Shown: positions 24,201 through 36,219, numbered from the stretch's first letter. The stretch is DNA of 64,000 bases from Marasmius tenuissimus (GCA_029532415.1 JAQOTA010000022.1:1-64000), one strand, 5' to 3'. A program made the numbers and translations. The notes: generated by a model from the letters alone, not told the origin.

Positions 24201-24456
24201 GTCTGCCTCGCAACTACATTCGCGATCGACGGCTTCACCCCATCGTTCGATACAATCCAAACGGAACAGTCCTCAGTTCACGCCCACTTTGGTTCGCGAG
24301 GACGATATCCCAGAATCAGATTATAGCCCTCCTGTAGGCTCCAGAGCAGGGAAGTTTGTAAGGCTGAGACGGCAGGGTCGTCTTCAGGAAGCCTTGGACA
24401 GGGAGACACGGCGCGCTAGCGGGGGTAGGACTTCGCTCAAGGGTGCGGGAACCTGA
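21202..24456 (+). CDS. RAP1: Telomere-associated Rap1 homologue (Myb + RCT)
   Basis: Rap1 sits in the shelterin-like complex at chromosome ends and regulates telomere length and silencing. Exons 21202..21212, 21273..21393, 21452..23540 and 23597..24456 sum to 3081 nt, 1026 aa. A Rap1-type Myb domain is at residues about 8-65: RSAYTEKDDDHLVEYMA, APEKGRTGNNLYKQMV, then HPWQSWRDRYKKN. The middle is long, acidic, Ser/Pro-rich and disordered, with a charged helical stretch near residues 557-605. An RCT-like helical module is at about 832-895 (LSEHDQTRLVEMN, YDFPAPVVLKVWNECGD). I see no N-terminal BRCT. The segment 21740-21784 could be an optional 45-nt in-frame intron. The first coding exon is only 11 nt, so the start is the least certain part. 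Confidence 0.82.
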
Positions 24457-24533
24457 ATTTTCTTGCGTTACATTACTATCGACAGATCACGTTTACGATA
24501 CGGGTATGGACGGGTAGCCTGGTGCCCTGATCC

Positions 24534-26222
24534 TTAACGAATGCTAATTAGGACGGCCTGACATTCTGCGAGGGTATAATTGGGGTGGTCTGCTATCGGT
24601 TGGAAAACGACGTCCAGTCTACCGTTAGCTAGTGCGGAGTTGTTTTTGCAGAGAGCGAACCCGTCCGCTTTATCTTGGTATGTAAGGACTGTTTTTCCTT
24701 GGCCCTGGTCGATGCAGATCAACACACCGATGTACATAGGTAAGAGAATGTACTTACTACAGACCCTTTTGCGGCACAATAGGATCCGTCTGAACGTATC
24801 GGCCCCGCGATTGTGGGTGCCATGAAAGTGGGTGATCCTCCCGCTGCAGAGCTGACTGAAAACATCCCTTGATTCGGATTTGAGATTGAACGCGGCGTCA
24901 GCGCTTCTCCCAGGTTGAACAATGGATAATCGTTGCAACATAACGAGCACCCCTAGAAATCGAATCTATCTTTCAGGAGCCAGCGTAAATAGAGGAGCGA
25001 GAACAACGCACAGAAAGAACGGTCCATGTCACACTTGGTACCAGCTCCACCACCACAGCCTTGAGAGGAACCTGTTCTCCTGTACTTGTCTCCGCAACCA
25101 GACTGAAATTGCTAAACCCAGTGCTGCAGTCCGGCGTGGGTGGTTTTTCGCGACTCGTCATGGAATAAACGCCGATTCGATTATTATTCCCGCAATACGA
25201 GCTATGGTCCGATACGCAGACCCCTCGGCAATCGGTGTCGGGAACTCGAGTCCCATTCGGGCTCAGGCCAGTATTTCCGCCTTTCCCAGAAGAATCAGCT
25301 TGCCCACCGCACCCTGGTAGAAGATATTGATCTTCCGAACACGGATGGAAACACAAAAAACCTACAACATTCCCTTCCGGCTTCAGTGCCAGCCATTGAG
25401 AAACCGGCTTTGAGGCAACTATCTAGGCAGTTAACGGGATTTACGCCTTTGTCTACTCCCATTGGTATGGGAAGTACACGAGTGTTCGGGTCGTCTCTAT
25501 TGGTTAGCAAAGGCATCAATGATATTATCAGACAGGTTTAACGAGAAAACCAAACGCACATGAAGCACCCTGAGTAGTTCCAGGTGCTCTTGAAGCCTCC
25601 AACATTGGTCTCGATTGTGGGAGGGAGTGTTGGGCTAGGTTTCCCGTTGGTGAATATTTGCACTGTGCTGAACCCGCCGCAAAGCTCTGAGGAGTTGCCT
25701 TTGCAGGGTGTATCGCATTCCGATATGTCAACAAGTTTTCCCGGTAGTTGGATGGTGGAGTCGCAATCTGTGTCAGAACAACCTTGAGACAGTGAGCAAG
25801 TCAAAGGTCTCATCGACAACTCACAGCATTCTCTAAGGAAGTTTGTGAGTGAACTGACTCTGACCGTAACGGGGATTTACTCACTGGCCAAACTCAACTC
25901 CCGCGAAAACAAAATCACCGCAGGCTGCGATACAATGATCAACTGTCATGTTTTCGCTCGATGTGGTCACTGCTTGTAGTGTTCGAGCCGTCGAGAGATC
26001 ACTTTGGAGACGATCATTTAAAATGGTTTGTCGAGAAAATCGTGGACTTACGAGTAACATCCGACTTGGGTCCAACCCTCTGGAAGAAGGCCGGGTCGCT
26101 CAGTTGTGGTCATGAGCGCGTGGACACTCGCTGAAACCTAAAAGAAAATGGGCCTCATTCGTGCATTGCTGAAAGCGACCACGTACAGTCATGGACACGT
26201 AGAGTAATGTACGGAGAACCAT
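24534..26222 (-). CDS. Secreted WSC-domain protein
   Basis: Extracellular protein with Cys-rich WSC modules, which are thought to bind cell-wall carbohydrate. Signal peptide MVLRTLLYVSMTVSASVHA. The first WSC module runs from VGCYS through MTVDHCIAACGDFVFAGVEF and GQEC to ECDTPCKGNSSELCGG. The second runs from YSGCF through VNCLDSCLKAGFSMAGTEAG, ECWCGG and DCRGVCVSDHSSYCG. A C-terminal domain (CSTGFSNFSLVAETSTGEQV onward, ending LISIR) is not one I recognise. Early exons are 26222-26187, 26137-26052, 26001-25885, 25832-25825 (only 8 nt) and from 25782 on, with consistent phases. Later exons continue to TAA at 24534. No GPI signal or C-terminal membrane span is visible, so it is probably soluble or wall-associated. 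It converges with RAP1, with 77 nt between stops. Confidence 0.85.
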
Positions 26223-26640
26223 TCCGAAGGTGGGCTCGGTAGATCTGTCCCTCTAAGGTTGGGCTTTAAAAGTCTTCGATGAGAGGGAGCCGAGATGATA
26301 ATCGAGGTACAGGACTGGTAATAGGTACAAATGAAGGCACAGGCAACCATGAAGAGAACGTTTAGGAACGCTGTATGTAAAGATAGGGCTGTGGGTGCGA
26401 AGTATTCATCAAGGGAAGATATTCGGATGCTTAACATTGTCGTAGGAGCGACAACCGGAAGTCCTGAGAGCACTCTCAACGTGGTTGACGTCGACTACTT
26501 CTCAGGTGAGAGGGCCACGGCTTTCGTCTTTCGAGAATCCAGGCCTCGGGGGCCGTCAGCTTGTACATAGGACAAGATTCGAGCCTGTTATATGCATCAT
26601 CCTGCACCCTTTATGTCCGAGGTACGTCCTTCCTCTTGTT

Positions 26641-26675
26641 TCTGTCCACGCCAGCTGCATACTGGCGTGGACAGA
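26641..26675. repeat. Perfect 14-bp inverted repeat, 7-nt loop
   Basis: Arms 26641-26654 (tctgtccacgccag) and 26662-26675 are exact reverse complements around a 7-nt loop. It lies in non-coding DNA about 420 bp upstream of the WSC gene start. It could be an RNA hairpin, a palindromic protein-binding site or a transposon footprint; the sequence does not decide. Confidence 0.7.
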
Positions 26676-27828
26676 TGGCCCTGGTATCTTCGGAAGGTAA
26701 GTGACAGGAGGAGTGTAGCCGCGTGCAAAGAAATCTTGATATTCTGAGTAGCTGGGTAACTCTGAAGAGACTTCGTATTCATTTCTCTTGCTGTGTTTTC
26801 CTTCTGAATGCGTCGAAGAGAAGGGTCCAGATATCATAAATAAGTGCGCAGTACTGAGGAAACGGGATGTGATGGCGCTAGTCAAAGCGAGTTCTATCGA
26901 ATTCAGGTGCCAGCATTTTCCGGGTTCCCCAAGCCAACCTTCCATTTTCGGCGAGCTTCATAGCTAAATACATGAGAAAATTCAATTTAGGTAAATCTTG
27001 ACCAAAACTTTTCCGCTCCACCTGGATCTGACGAGATCTGACGTCGTTCATCTTCCTCCGCTGTCTAGCATCGCATTCTTGAACTCAACCCGCAAAGATA
27101 CTCTAATCTGAGAAACCCGAAGAAAAATTACGACAAAGGAACTGCTCTATCGGGGCCCATATTTCTCTGTCAATAAAGAGGAGATATGCATAGCTCATCT
27201 ACGTGACACGTTCTGACACGTTCTCGAAATACTCTGCATTCATCACATCATAGTTCAGACATACCTGATTGCTTTTGGCTCGAACTGCTTCTCAGCGAAT
27301 ATCTAGAAATGGAATCGGATCACCCTGGGACGAACCTCCTCCTTCAGTATTCTAGTGAAAATAGATGTCACAGTCATCCCCTCCTTCCAGTTGCCAACAC
27401 CACCCGCAAAACTGTCAAACGGAATGTGCCTCCAACACCCTCTCAGAATCACACTAGGTCGGTGGAATTGCCATGGTTTGCAGCTCATCGAAACAGTGAT
27501 AAACAGACTGAAATAGTATTTCTACTCAGGGCATAGTTCAGAGTCTCGTTCATCAGAGATGCTCACAGCTCCCTCATCCCGTGTTACGGGCTCCTGTGAA
27601 CCAAATTTCCTGATTCCACATGAAAGCTTTGTAAAAACAAGATTCGATGACGGGAGCCAGCTTAGATCTTTTTTCCGCACCCCAACTTTCGCCTCAATTG
27701 GGCTGGTGACCCGTCCACGTCCAGTGCGACCTTGTTCTGGGGCGACCATGGATAACCGACACTATTCTCCGCCACATCTTGATCCAGAGAAGTCGACGAT
27801 GATGTACCATAAACTGTGCTGAGAGGGG

Positions 27829-27835
27829 TATATAA
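27829..27835 (+). promoter_or_regulatory. TATA box of the second DUF6534 gene
   Basis: TATATAA, 53 nt before the ATG at 27888. Confidence 0.55.
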
Positions 27836-27887
27836 CAAGTCGCCCGGTTCAAGTGCTTGCTTTGCCCCATTCTTCGACCTCCGAACC

Positions 27888-29586
27888 ATGCCTTACGACA
27901 GTCAAATAGGTGAGCCGAGCTTCCTGGTGTGGCTCTGAGGTCCGAGTCCTGCAACTTGCCGCTGTACTCATGGACATCGATAGGTGCATTGGAGATTGGG
28001 ATCGTCGCTTCTCTATTCCTATTCGGAATTACCTCCACTCAAACGTATCTGTACTATCAGTTGTTTCCGCGAGACCCCAAATGGACAAGATGGATGGTAA
28101 CGCTTTAGCAAAATTCTACAGATAGTCAGTGCGACTAACGCTTTGTAATTCCTTAGGTGGCGAGCGTATGGTGATAAAACTTCCTTTAATAGGGCCTGGA
28201 CCGAAACTCAGCATCTTATTCTCAGGTTCCTTGAGCTGGGCCATTCCATAACAGCCATACACGCGCTCTATATCTACACTATCCATGATTTCGGAGAGCG
28301 TGAAGTTGAGACGATGCAACCTCCCATCTCGATGGCTGCGAACTTTCTGATATCTGAGATCGTCTTCGTATGCGGTGGGTCACCGATGCTCTTACTGCAC
28401 CCACGTACTTACCAGATTCCAGTGCAAGGCTATTTCATTCTACGAATTGCCAAAATCTCTCAAACTTGGCTCTTCACAAGCGGGTGCACATTGCTACTAG
28501 CTGCGCGCTTCGTAGTCTTTTTGTTCGCACTCGTTAAGACACAAGTTATGAAATCCCTCACACAATATGAGCACAATTGGAACTGGGCACTGATCACTAT
28601 GCTCAGTATCGGTTCGTTTGCCGATCTCGCCATACCATGCGGCTTGGTGTACTTTTTACTCATTCAGCGGTCCGCGGCTTATAAAACGTAATTCTCGCCT
28701 GCACACTTGGTATCTGAAGCTCACTGGGTCCTAGTACTGTCGCCATTGTGGACAAACTCATCCTTTGGACAATCGGTATGTTTATTCCAGTTTCGCCCTG
28801 TGCAAAATTCATGCTTTTGGTGACAGAGACCGGACTGGCGACTGGGTACGGCCGTCCAGCCTTCTTTTTTTTGGTCGCTTACGCAGCGCAGAGTTTTGGC
28901 TGTCCTTACTTTGGTGCTTGTAGGTCCATCATATCGTGTCTGGCGTTACCGGTATTAATTGCCTGGCATTGATTCAGCACCTTGCACTCCCAGGGAAATG
29001 TACGTCCCTCTGTTCACTGAACCAACTCGTCGCCTGACATTTCTATTCCCGGCAGTCGCCTGGAGGGCGGTGTATATGTGCTTACCAAAAAGTAGGCCCT
29101 CGTTCTCCTGTTCGGATGATCATATCTTGACACTCACTAAACAAGTGTTCTCCAATGCGTTGCTGGTCAAGTAAGCTTGGCACTCATCGACTTCCTGCAA
29201 TATGACTCAGCCTCGTAAACAGTCTGAACTCTCGTGTCAAACTCCGAGCCATGCAGGAAAGTACCGAGGTTGTTGAGATGTGCGGCAACGAGCAGGTTGG
29301 TGGCCCGTATCTATATTGGTGCTTCTGTTCGTCGTACTCACCACGGAGCGTTCTCTCTGCAGAACGAAAACAGTGTCTCCTTCCCTCACCGACTCGGAGC
29401 ACGAATCACTGTTAGTACGCAAAGGGTGAGGACGATCGAGGACGGTTCGAAGGAAATTGAAGTTATCACCTCAAGTGAAGGGGAGACGCCGTCTACTATG
29501 GTGAGTGCCCCTTCGAATACTATGTCTTCTTGCTGTGCTCAATCTCAGCGCAGAGGGATCGCAAAGATTTGGCCATCTTCATGTAG
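27888..29586 (+). CDS. DUF6534 multi-pass membrane protein (second copy)
   Basis: Same family as the gene at 15487-17876. Resolved exons: 27888..27909, 27984..28096, 28157..28170 (14 nt), 28226..28374, 28423..28687 and from 28735. Visible blocks are ALEIGIVASLFLFGITSTQT in TM1, YLYYQLFPRDPKWTRWMV, HSITAIHALYIYTI, LRIAKISQTWLF and ADLAIPCGLVYFL, then the family's late motif FSNALLVNLNSR, and a Glu/Ser-rich tail ending at TAG 29584-29586. Exons between 28790 and 29160 are small and I could not settle them all; the frame there needs at least two more short introns. The tail exon pair ending STM/RDRKDLAIFM fits splice sites at about 29501 and 29552. Function unknown. Confidence 0.72.
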
Positions 29587-31260
29587 GGCAACGGTGAGAC
29601 TCAGGCGGGATTTTCTTTGTAACTATAGTACTGCATCCACTTGTATACTGTACTGAAACTGGCATAAAGGTGCTGTATAAATACATTTGCGGAACTATGG
29701 GAGCCCGATGCCTGCTACCGCTCGCTACCCGCCTCAGCTCAGGATTATCTTGAGCGCATCCCGTAGAACTCCAGCTACAGCTCAGACCGTTCGATGGCAT
29801 TGTTCTTCCCGATGGACCGCATGCCACTACGTGCCGCCATAGAGTAGCTGTCCTTGTATCGAGATCTTCGTGGCGCCGCCGCGAAGGCTCCCTATCTCGA
29901 GGGGCTTGTGCCTTGAGGTCGGCGTCGTCGACAAGAACGGTCGCTTTGCGATCGATCGACGGAGTCGGCTTTCCACTGCCGTTCGTGCCAATAGCTATAG
30001 CGGTCAGTTGGCCTAGACTAATCTCAGCGGATACGCGGATACATTATTGAGAGCCTCCTGATCCTACACCTGGTTCGAAGTGGATGCTTTATTGGCACGG
30101 GAACAACGTCCCGTCGATGGTTTTGATCGAGCTGCAATGAACGAAAGCCCGGCGTACATTATAGAGTGCACATTCATGGGGTCTCAGTCTTTGCATCATG
30201 TCGTATTCGCGGCGACTAACACGTTTCTATTCATCGGATCCCGTTACTCGACACGAAGTCGTAGTTCTATTAGTATTTGTATTCCATATCAATCCCACCG
30301 CCTTCAATGGTTAATACAGCGATCTATGCGAATCCATGGATGTGTTCCATTGGCTGCTGAGACACTGGGTGCAAGGACCCGTAAGTTCCGGGAGAAATGT
30401 AGAATTGACGTGAAAACTTATGTGGGGAGAATTTACCGTGATTCTCGTGGCCCATGCAAGAGATATTTGGACTAAATTTGGCCCATATGTGAGAGAGATT
30501 TGATAGAAAATCCAAACCAGGCCTTTCTATCCCATTTCTGTCCATTTTTGGTATCAAATAACTCTTCCCTTTGTTCCGCCACTTATGCTAACATCTCCTC
30601 GCATAAAGTTCAGCATCAGTCTCGCATATCTCTAAAAACTCATGTGATCCTGCACCCAGTGAGAAGATGCTGAAAAGTATCTATCGAAACGGCATGGTCA
30701 TATCTGTGCCGTAGTGTGCGACTACCTTGGCCCACGCACAAGCTACGGACCCCTGCAGCTCCTAAGGGGACCCCGCAGGTTTACCTCTTACCTCTTACCT
30801 CTTCCCAATCCCCGACTCATCGGAGGTTTCCCCCGCATTTTTCCCTTGTTTCACTATCACATTGCTCATGTTCTCGTGCTCTGGGCGATCTTTATCGTTA
30901 CGACGCGTCCTTTGAAATCGCCCCCTCTTATGAACAGTGGTATGTCAAGTTATAACGTAGCCTATCGAATCTACAATGTCCGGCGTTTGCCGAATAGCAA
31001 CCTTAACGCCACTACTCTACTATACGGTGTTCCGCGATCCCCATATTCCTACGACAAGAACTCCGATGTGTCGCATACATATGTGATATCCTATATTCGT
31101 GCCGGTCCTTTGGATCTCCCGATCATCGGGGGAAGTGCACAGGGTGAGAGGCAGCCTGGTTTCGACAGCGACTTCATGTATTGCTGCGGCGTATATGGGG
31201 AATAAATCGACAAGCATCATACAGCACCATGCTTTCAGAGGGCTAAAAACAGAGAGTTTC
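29587..31260. other. Gene-free convergent stretch
   Basis: About 1.67 kb between the stop codons of the DUF6534 gene (+) and the MFS transporter (-). An open frame at 30714-31205 has no recognisable family. A small tandem repeat of ttacctc (three units) sits at 30782-30802, and two diverged direct copies of a ggcccat...gagatttg segment occur at 30449-30505. Otherwise nothing is recognised. Confidence 0.45.
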
Positions 31261-33513
31261 CTATGGCTTTTGGAGCCTGTCTTGCTTCGGGAGCTTCTCT
31301 GAATCTGCTTCCCGTCGAAGTTCGGATGGTTGCGGGTCAGACGAAGTTTTGGCCTCAGTATCGCCTGACTGCCGTCTATCGGCTCTCTGACCCACGACAC
31401 CGACACCGCGCAGAAACACGATTGCAAGAAGTGAAGCTAAATATGAAGGTGTTGAGTATTCGTTCACGAGGCATACTCTTACTCGACGTCACTTACCAAC
31501 TGCACCAAAAGCAAACGTCGTCCACATTGCAGCATGATACGCCCCTAGTGGCGCAGATTTGGGTGGACCATGGCCAGGCCTTGGCGGTGGTTCGTGGTAG
31601 ACGCGAATTCGAACATGGTCGAATACGACGGTCGAAACCGTAATTCCAAGTGACGTTCCCAACTGAACAAATACGGGATCAGCGAAGTCATCGGGTCGAG
31701 GAATCGAAAAGGAGTTACCTGCATCATGCATTGAAGTACTCCGCCTGCAACGCTTTGTTCGTGAGGTAGAGATATTTTGGCTATGAACATTGTTCCTGCT
31801 GTGAAGACAAAGTCTGCGCCAAAGACGGATAAGATGGCAGCGGGGAAGCCGTAAGCCCAGTACGGAGCTTCTGGCTGTATCAAAGCAAACAGGAGAGAAG
31901 CGACGCTCGTCACTGTAGTCCCAAAACCTTGATGGAAAAACGCCGTCGCCGTCAGCCAAGGAAATCGGAGGGACGTGGACAACTCGACGTACCCATGAGG
32001 TAGACTAATGGTAGTCTCCCGACCACAAGAGCGACAAAGACGTTGCATAAAATGCCCGTCACGAACATTGGAATGAGACGGACCACAGTGGCCAGGGCGG
32101 AGAGGCGAGCTAGATCCTGATAGTATAGCTACGCAGGGGGCATCGGTCAACAGAGGAGAGTAGTATTGAGGCAACGTTCTCACGAGAATCCAGTAATTCC
32201 ATCCGAGAAATGATGCCCATAAGCAGCAAGCTATGCACATCACCACTGCAACGCGACCTTTAGCTCTCGCCCAAAGCGATAGAGGCATGATTGGTGGAGG
32301 GGTTGGGAGCCATGATGTCTTATTGTACTTTCGGAGAGTTTCGAGGCGGTGTTCCCAGTAGATGAACATTGCCAAGAGCACCAGGCCCAGAATGAGGAAG
32401 ACGACGATGTCTATATGTCATATCGGAGAGGTCAGAGAGGGACAGGTTTGAGAGCTCGAACCTTACATGGAGTTTTCCATCTCCCAGGGGCCACTTCTCC
32501 TTGACTGAGAACAAACACGACGAGGATGAGTCCGGTCGTGACGAGTGATGCACCGATCCAGTCGACCCGTTTGTCTGTCTCAGTCGAAGGTTTATCTTTT
32601 TCAAACGCTAATGCTCCTAGGACAGCAGAGGCAAAAGTAAGAGCGGCGCTGAAGTAGAACGTTGACCGCCATCTCGTCCTGTGGAGATGAATAAGTCGTA
32701 CCGGAGAAGGAATAGACAACAACACTCCACTCACGAAGTGAACTGCGTTAAAACCCCACCTACTGCCGTCCCGAACGCTGCACCAACAGGAGCACCTGCA
32801 CCGAAGGAGGCGAACGCGATCGCACGCGTTTTTCCATGTGGAGGGAAAGAATGAGCGAGAATCCCAATCTGAATAGCGAGTCAACTGTGCAAAAATTTGA
32901 ATAGAAATATTACTCCGGACGTACTGCTGCGGGAATTGTAGCCGCAGCACCAGCACCCTGCATTCCTCGGAGAACGTTGAGAGTCTGACGATCTAAGAAG
33001 GGTTCAGAAACAGAAACAAAAATAAAGCCTGACTTTTGACCTTTTGCGAAACCACAACTTAGTGTGAAGGCTACCAACCACATCGAACCAGCCAAAAACG
33101 CCTTTTTCCTTCCATGAAGATCTGCCAGCCGTCCAAAGAGTAGTAAGAGACACCCCTACAGATGCTGCGTGAATACACGAATCCTCTCAGCATTCGAATT
33201 CCACACGAACCGAGCTAAGAGCATATCCCGACACCACCCATTGTAAGTCCGCTGGGCCCATATGAAGCCCCCTTTCTATCGAGGGCAGCGCGATTGAAAC
33301 ACTCGTGTTGTTGACTGACTGTCCAGTGAGAAGAGAAGGCGAGCTAATGGGTTCACTGCAATCCAAAAGCTTGCAGGCAATAACACTCACGTTGGATATC
33401 ATCGTCAGCGTGCATGCAGCTATGATGAGGAAAGACCTCCAGAAACCAGGAGAATGATCCTGAATCCCACCCTCACTGTTCTGAGGGTGAGCCTGTTCGT
33501 TGGACTCTCCCAT
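31261..33513 (-). CDS. MFS transporter, DHA2-like drug:H+ antiporter
   Basis: Multi-span major facilitator of the 14-helix drug:H+ antiporter type, expected in the plasma or vacuolar membrane. The N-terminal cytosolic stretch (MGESNEQAHPQ) leads into TM1 (FWRSFLIIAACTLTMISN). The family block NNTSVSIALPSIE follows, then LQWVVSGYALSSGCLLLLFG joined to RLADLHGRKKAF (motif A). Next come LNVLRGMQGAGAAATIPAA, GILAHSFPPHGKTRAIAFAS and GAGAPVGAAFGTAVGGVLTQ (motif C-like), with later spans to LGTSLGITVSTVVFD and a charged tail ending at TAG 31261. First exons are 33513-33391 and 33318-33211; further introns lie near 33180, 33020, 32920 and beyond. The ATG at 33711 would add an unconserved leader. The substrate is not predictable and no biosynthetic neighbours are seen. 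Confidence 0.85.
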
Positions 33514-34223
33514 GGGAAGGAACGCAAAGTTTGAACCGAGGGGAGATTGGGGCGGGGACTGGACATGGTGGAGACCATAGATGGAGTTGAAATAAGAAAA
33601 GTCGAGTGCGACAAGTCGCAGATTTGACGCGGAACAGTATTTTGCCGAGCCCCGGCATTCAAGATCCATCTCTACCAGCCAACTTCCGCTGCCAGGACTC
33701 GAACAGCTCATTTCGAGAAGGCTGCTGGATCTACGTATATTTATGTAAAGCTGTAGTATTACAAAGAGCAGCTATGCCCTGATTAAGGTTTCTTTAGGGA
33801 CTAGGATATGTTTGATTAATGGACGCGTTCCGACGCGTCGCAGTCGCGATATTGGGGGAGGTTTCGGAGAATACAAATGACACCATAAAGCACGAAATAG
33901 GATTGAAGTTCTCAGGGTGCCACCTGGTGCCACTAGTCCCTGACAGCTGTTGATTGATAGCTGCTGAAGAGCGGTTTGAGAACCGACCATTTGGAATAGG
34001 ACAGGTCGGATGACGAATTTGAGAGTGCGAGATGGCGGACAAGGGCGACTATCGAGTCCAGAGACTACCACGGTCTAGTCCAGACGCATTGCGAAGCCTA
34101 GTAGGATGATGAGAATCTGAGGTCAACTTGGAGAAAACTGGCGGCTGTTTAGTGGCGAGTATCGGGTATCTAAGCGGGAAGGGGATCTCTTTGGAGGGTA
34201 TCACTAGGATGGGGGTATCACAG
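33514..34223. other. Intergenic
   Basis: About 700 bp upstream of the MFS gene and downstream of the next minus-strand gene. No coding signal or repeat recognised. Confidence 0.45.
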
Positions 34224-36123
34224 TTAAATGAATCGATGTCGTAACGGGGGTAGGGCGTCCATCGCGTGTTGGAATGCTTCGTCTTCGTAATCTTCTCCTT
34301 CATGGATTTCCTCTCGAAAGCGCGAATCTCCAGACACTCTACGACGTGTTGGCGCGTGGCATTCGACACTAATAGGCCTGATAGGTCTCCTTTCTATGAT
34401 AGTACTGCATCCTGCCTGAACGCCGACGGTAGAGTATCGCTTGACAGTCACTTGACGCGTTGAGGCCTTCGGAGGGACGGAAGCTCGTTTCAGAAGCTTT
34501 TTCGTAGGCTGAACTAAGGCGGAAAATCGGTTCTTCCACTTCCTCGTCTTCCGAGGACCGGGAGCGCTGACAGTGGCACTTAAGGATACCATAGTCAGTA
34601 AGATGTTCTAGAGATGGCGAAGGAAAAATGTTTACGCTCGGGAAGTTTCCCTCCTCCCAAACTCATCAACACCAGCGATGTCTTCGTCTTGATGCCCACC
34701 TCCTTCCATAGTAGTCACCGTCTGCGTAGTCACCATAGGCATAACAAGAGACAATCTTTTCCCGATGCCAGGAAGAATAGAGAGCGAGAGTCTTTTCCTC
34801 GTCGACTTCGGCGCGTTTGTTTCCTTCTTGATGCGAGGAGAGAGCCAAGAGAATCGCGCCTTTGCCTTCTTATCTTGCTTTTCCTTCGTCTTTGAACCAT
34901 CATTGGCATCGTCATCGCCACCGAGGTACCACTGAACACATCTTTGCCACTGCTCTTCACACAACTCACAAGGAAGACGGGAGACGTTCAACATTTCAGT
35001 CGAGCTGGCCATGTCGAACCCAGTGCCGAACCCAAATCCGCAGGCGGTGCATCGAGGAAGAAGCGGCATTGGGTAGGGCGCTGATCGAGGTCGATGAGCG
35101 GACAGTGATGGGGCGCGAGGAGAGGGTGGGCGCAAGTGTTGACTTTGAGTTGGAGATGATTGGACGTTCGCAGATGCTATCGAGGCGGTCGGCGAGTACG
35201 AGTGAGGGCCTAGTGCCAGTGCTGATGGAAGTGAAAGCGACGAGACACTCTGGCCTGCCGTGGTAACGGTTGGCTTTAGGGCTGGACAAAGGTCCATAGG
35301 ATCTTGGTCAAAGCTGTGTTCGGGTAAGCTAGGGAGGTGAGGATTCGCGTTTTCGAAGACGGGAACCGAGCTTAGTTCAGGCGTGGGCTTGGTCAAAGTG
35401 AGCGCGGGGAGATGAGCCAGGCTTTGATCTTCGTCTAAAACAACGGAAGCTCGGTGTAGGACCAGAGAAGGTTTTCGAGAGGTGCCTTGAGCAGAGACCA
35501 GAGGAGGCAGAGGGAACGATAATTGAGGAAGTTCGGTTTCGGAGTGTTCTAGTACAGCTTCGACTGGTTGAAGTACCTGTTGGAAGTTGAACTATCAGCC
35601 TCGAACAAGAGCCAATAACTCATGCACGTTACCACGGGTTGGTCTTCCTGTTCCTCCTGCACTTCTTCTACGAATAGTTGAGCACCGAACACGTCGTTTT
35701 CTCCGGCTGATGGAGAGTAGACTCGTTCTTCTCCACTGCAATCGGCGCCGATCGTAGCCAAACTCTGTAGACTAGGCAAGCCTGGTCCGAGGCCGATGTT
35801 TTCGAATACATGTAGGTCTTCTATGATAGGTGATAGATCGAGAGTGAAAGGTAAAGTCGGCGCGGGTGCCAGCGCTGAAGAAGCTTGTGTCAAGCCTTCT
35901 GACAGTGGACGTGCTGCCTGAGACTCAACGAAGTCGTCGAGGGATGTTGTAGATGAGTTTCTGGAGCTTCGCTTGAGGGCTTCCAAGAACGAGGGCTGAA
36001 GCGTTCGAAAGAAATCAGCTCTTGTAGGGCCTCAGGGCGATGAATACGCACATTGCCGCCTGAGTTGTCCGAAACAATTCTTCCGCTGTACCTTCGAAGG
36101 GAACTAGGCCGGCGATCACCCAT
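34224..36123 (-). CDS. Ser/Pro-rich protein with paired CxxC motifs, unknown function
   Basis: Hypothetical multi-exon gene. Exon joins keep the frame: SDNSGGN|PSFLEALKRSS, EDQPV|VLQPVEAVLEHSE, and RRETSRA|ATVSAPGPRKTRK. The protein is acidic and Ser/Pro-rich in its first half. It then has CTACGFGFGTGF and LPCELCEEQWQRCVQWY, two CxxC pairs about 30 residues apart that could bind zinc, then a basic Lys/Arg-rich segment (KTKEKQDKKAKARFSWLSPR) and an acidic C-terminus ending HRFI. I do not recognise a family. The start is uncertain: the ATG at 36123 is in frame and lies 91 nt after a TATA box, but an upstream exon is possible and an out-of-frame ATG at 36152 precedes it. Confidence 0.6.
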
Positions 36124-36213
36124 AACATCTCCTGATGAGCTTCGTCTAGCATGTGTGGGCGACCCCAAAGGCTAAATACCGGCCATGAGAGGAATTTTCG
36201 AGAGGTGAACCCT

Positions 36214-36219
36214 CTTATA
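36214..36219 (-). promoter_or_regulatory. TATA box upstream of the Ser/Pro-rich gene
   Basis: TATAAG on the minus strand within ATATAAGAGG, 91 nt upstream of the proposed ATG at 36123. Confidence 0.4.

Larger units (their letters stand above)
26223..27887. other. Divergent intergenic region with a perfect hairpin
   Basis: About 1.66 kb between the starts of the WSC gene (-) and the second DUF6534 gene (+). It contains a perfect 14-bp inverted repeat (26641-26675) and a short direct duplication of tgacacgttc at 27204-27223. No gene recognised. The right end holds a TATA box at 27829. Confidence 0.5.

Noticed and set aside
30714..31205. 163-codon open frame
   Set aside because: No recognisable domain, irregular composition, and no promoter or splice support.
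19641..33513. A secondary-metabolite cluster joining the sulfotransferase-like gene and the MFS transporter
   Set aside because: They are separated by RAP1, WSC and DUF6534 genes and there is no core biosynthetic enzyme.
33514..33711. Upstream in-frame ATG for the MFS transporter
   Set aside because: The added 66 residues are unlike a transporter N-terminus; the ATG at 33513 is sufficient.
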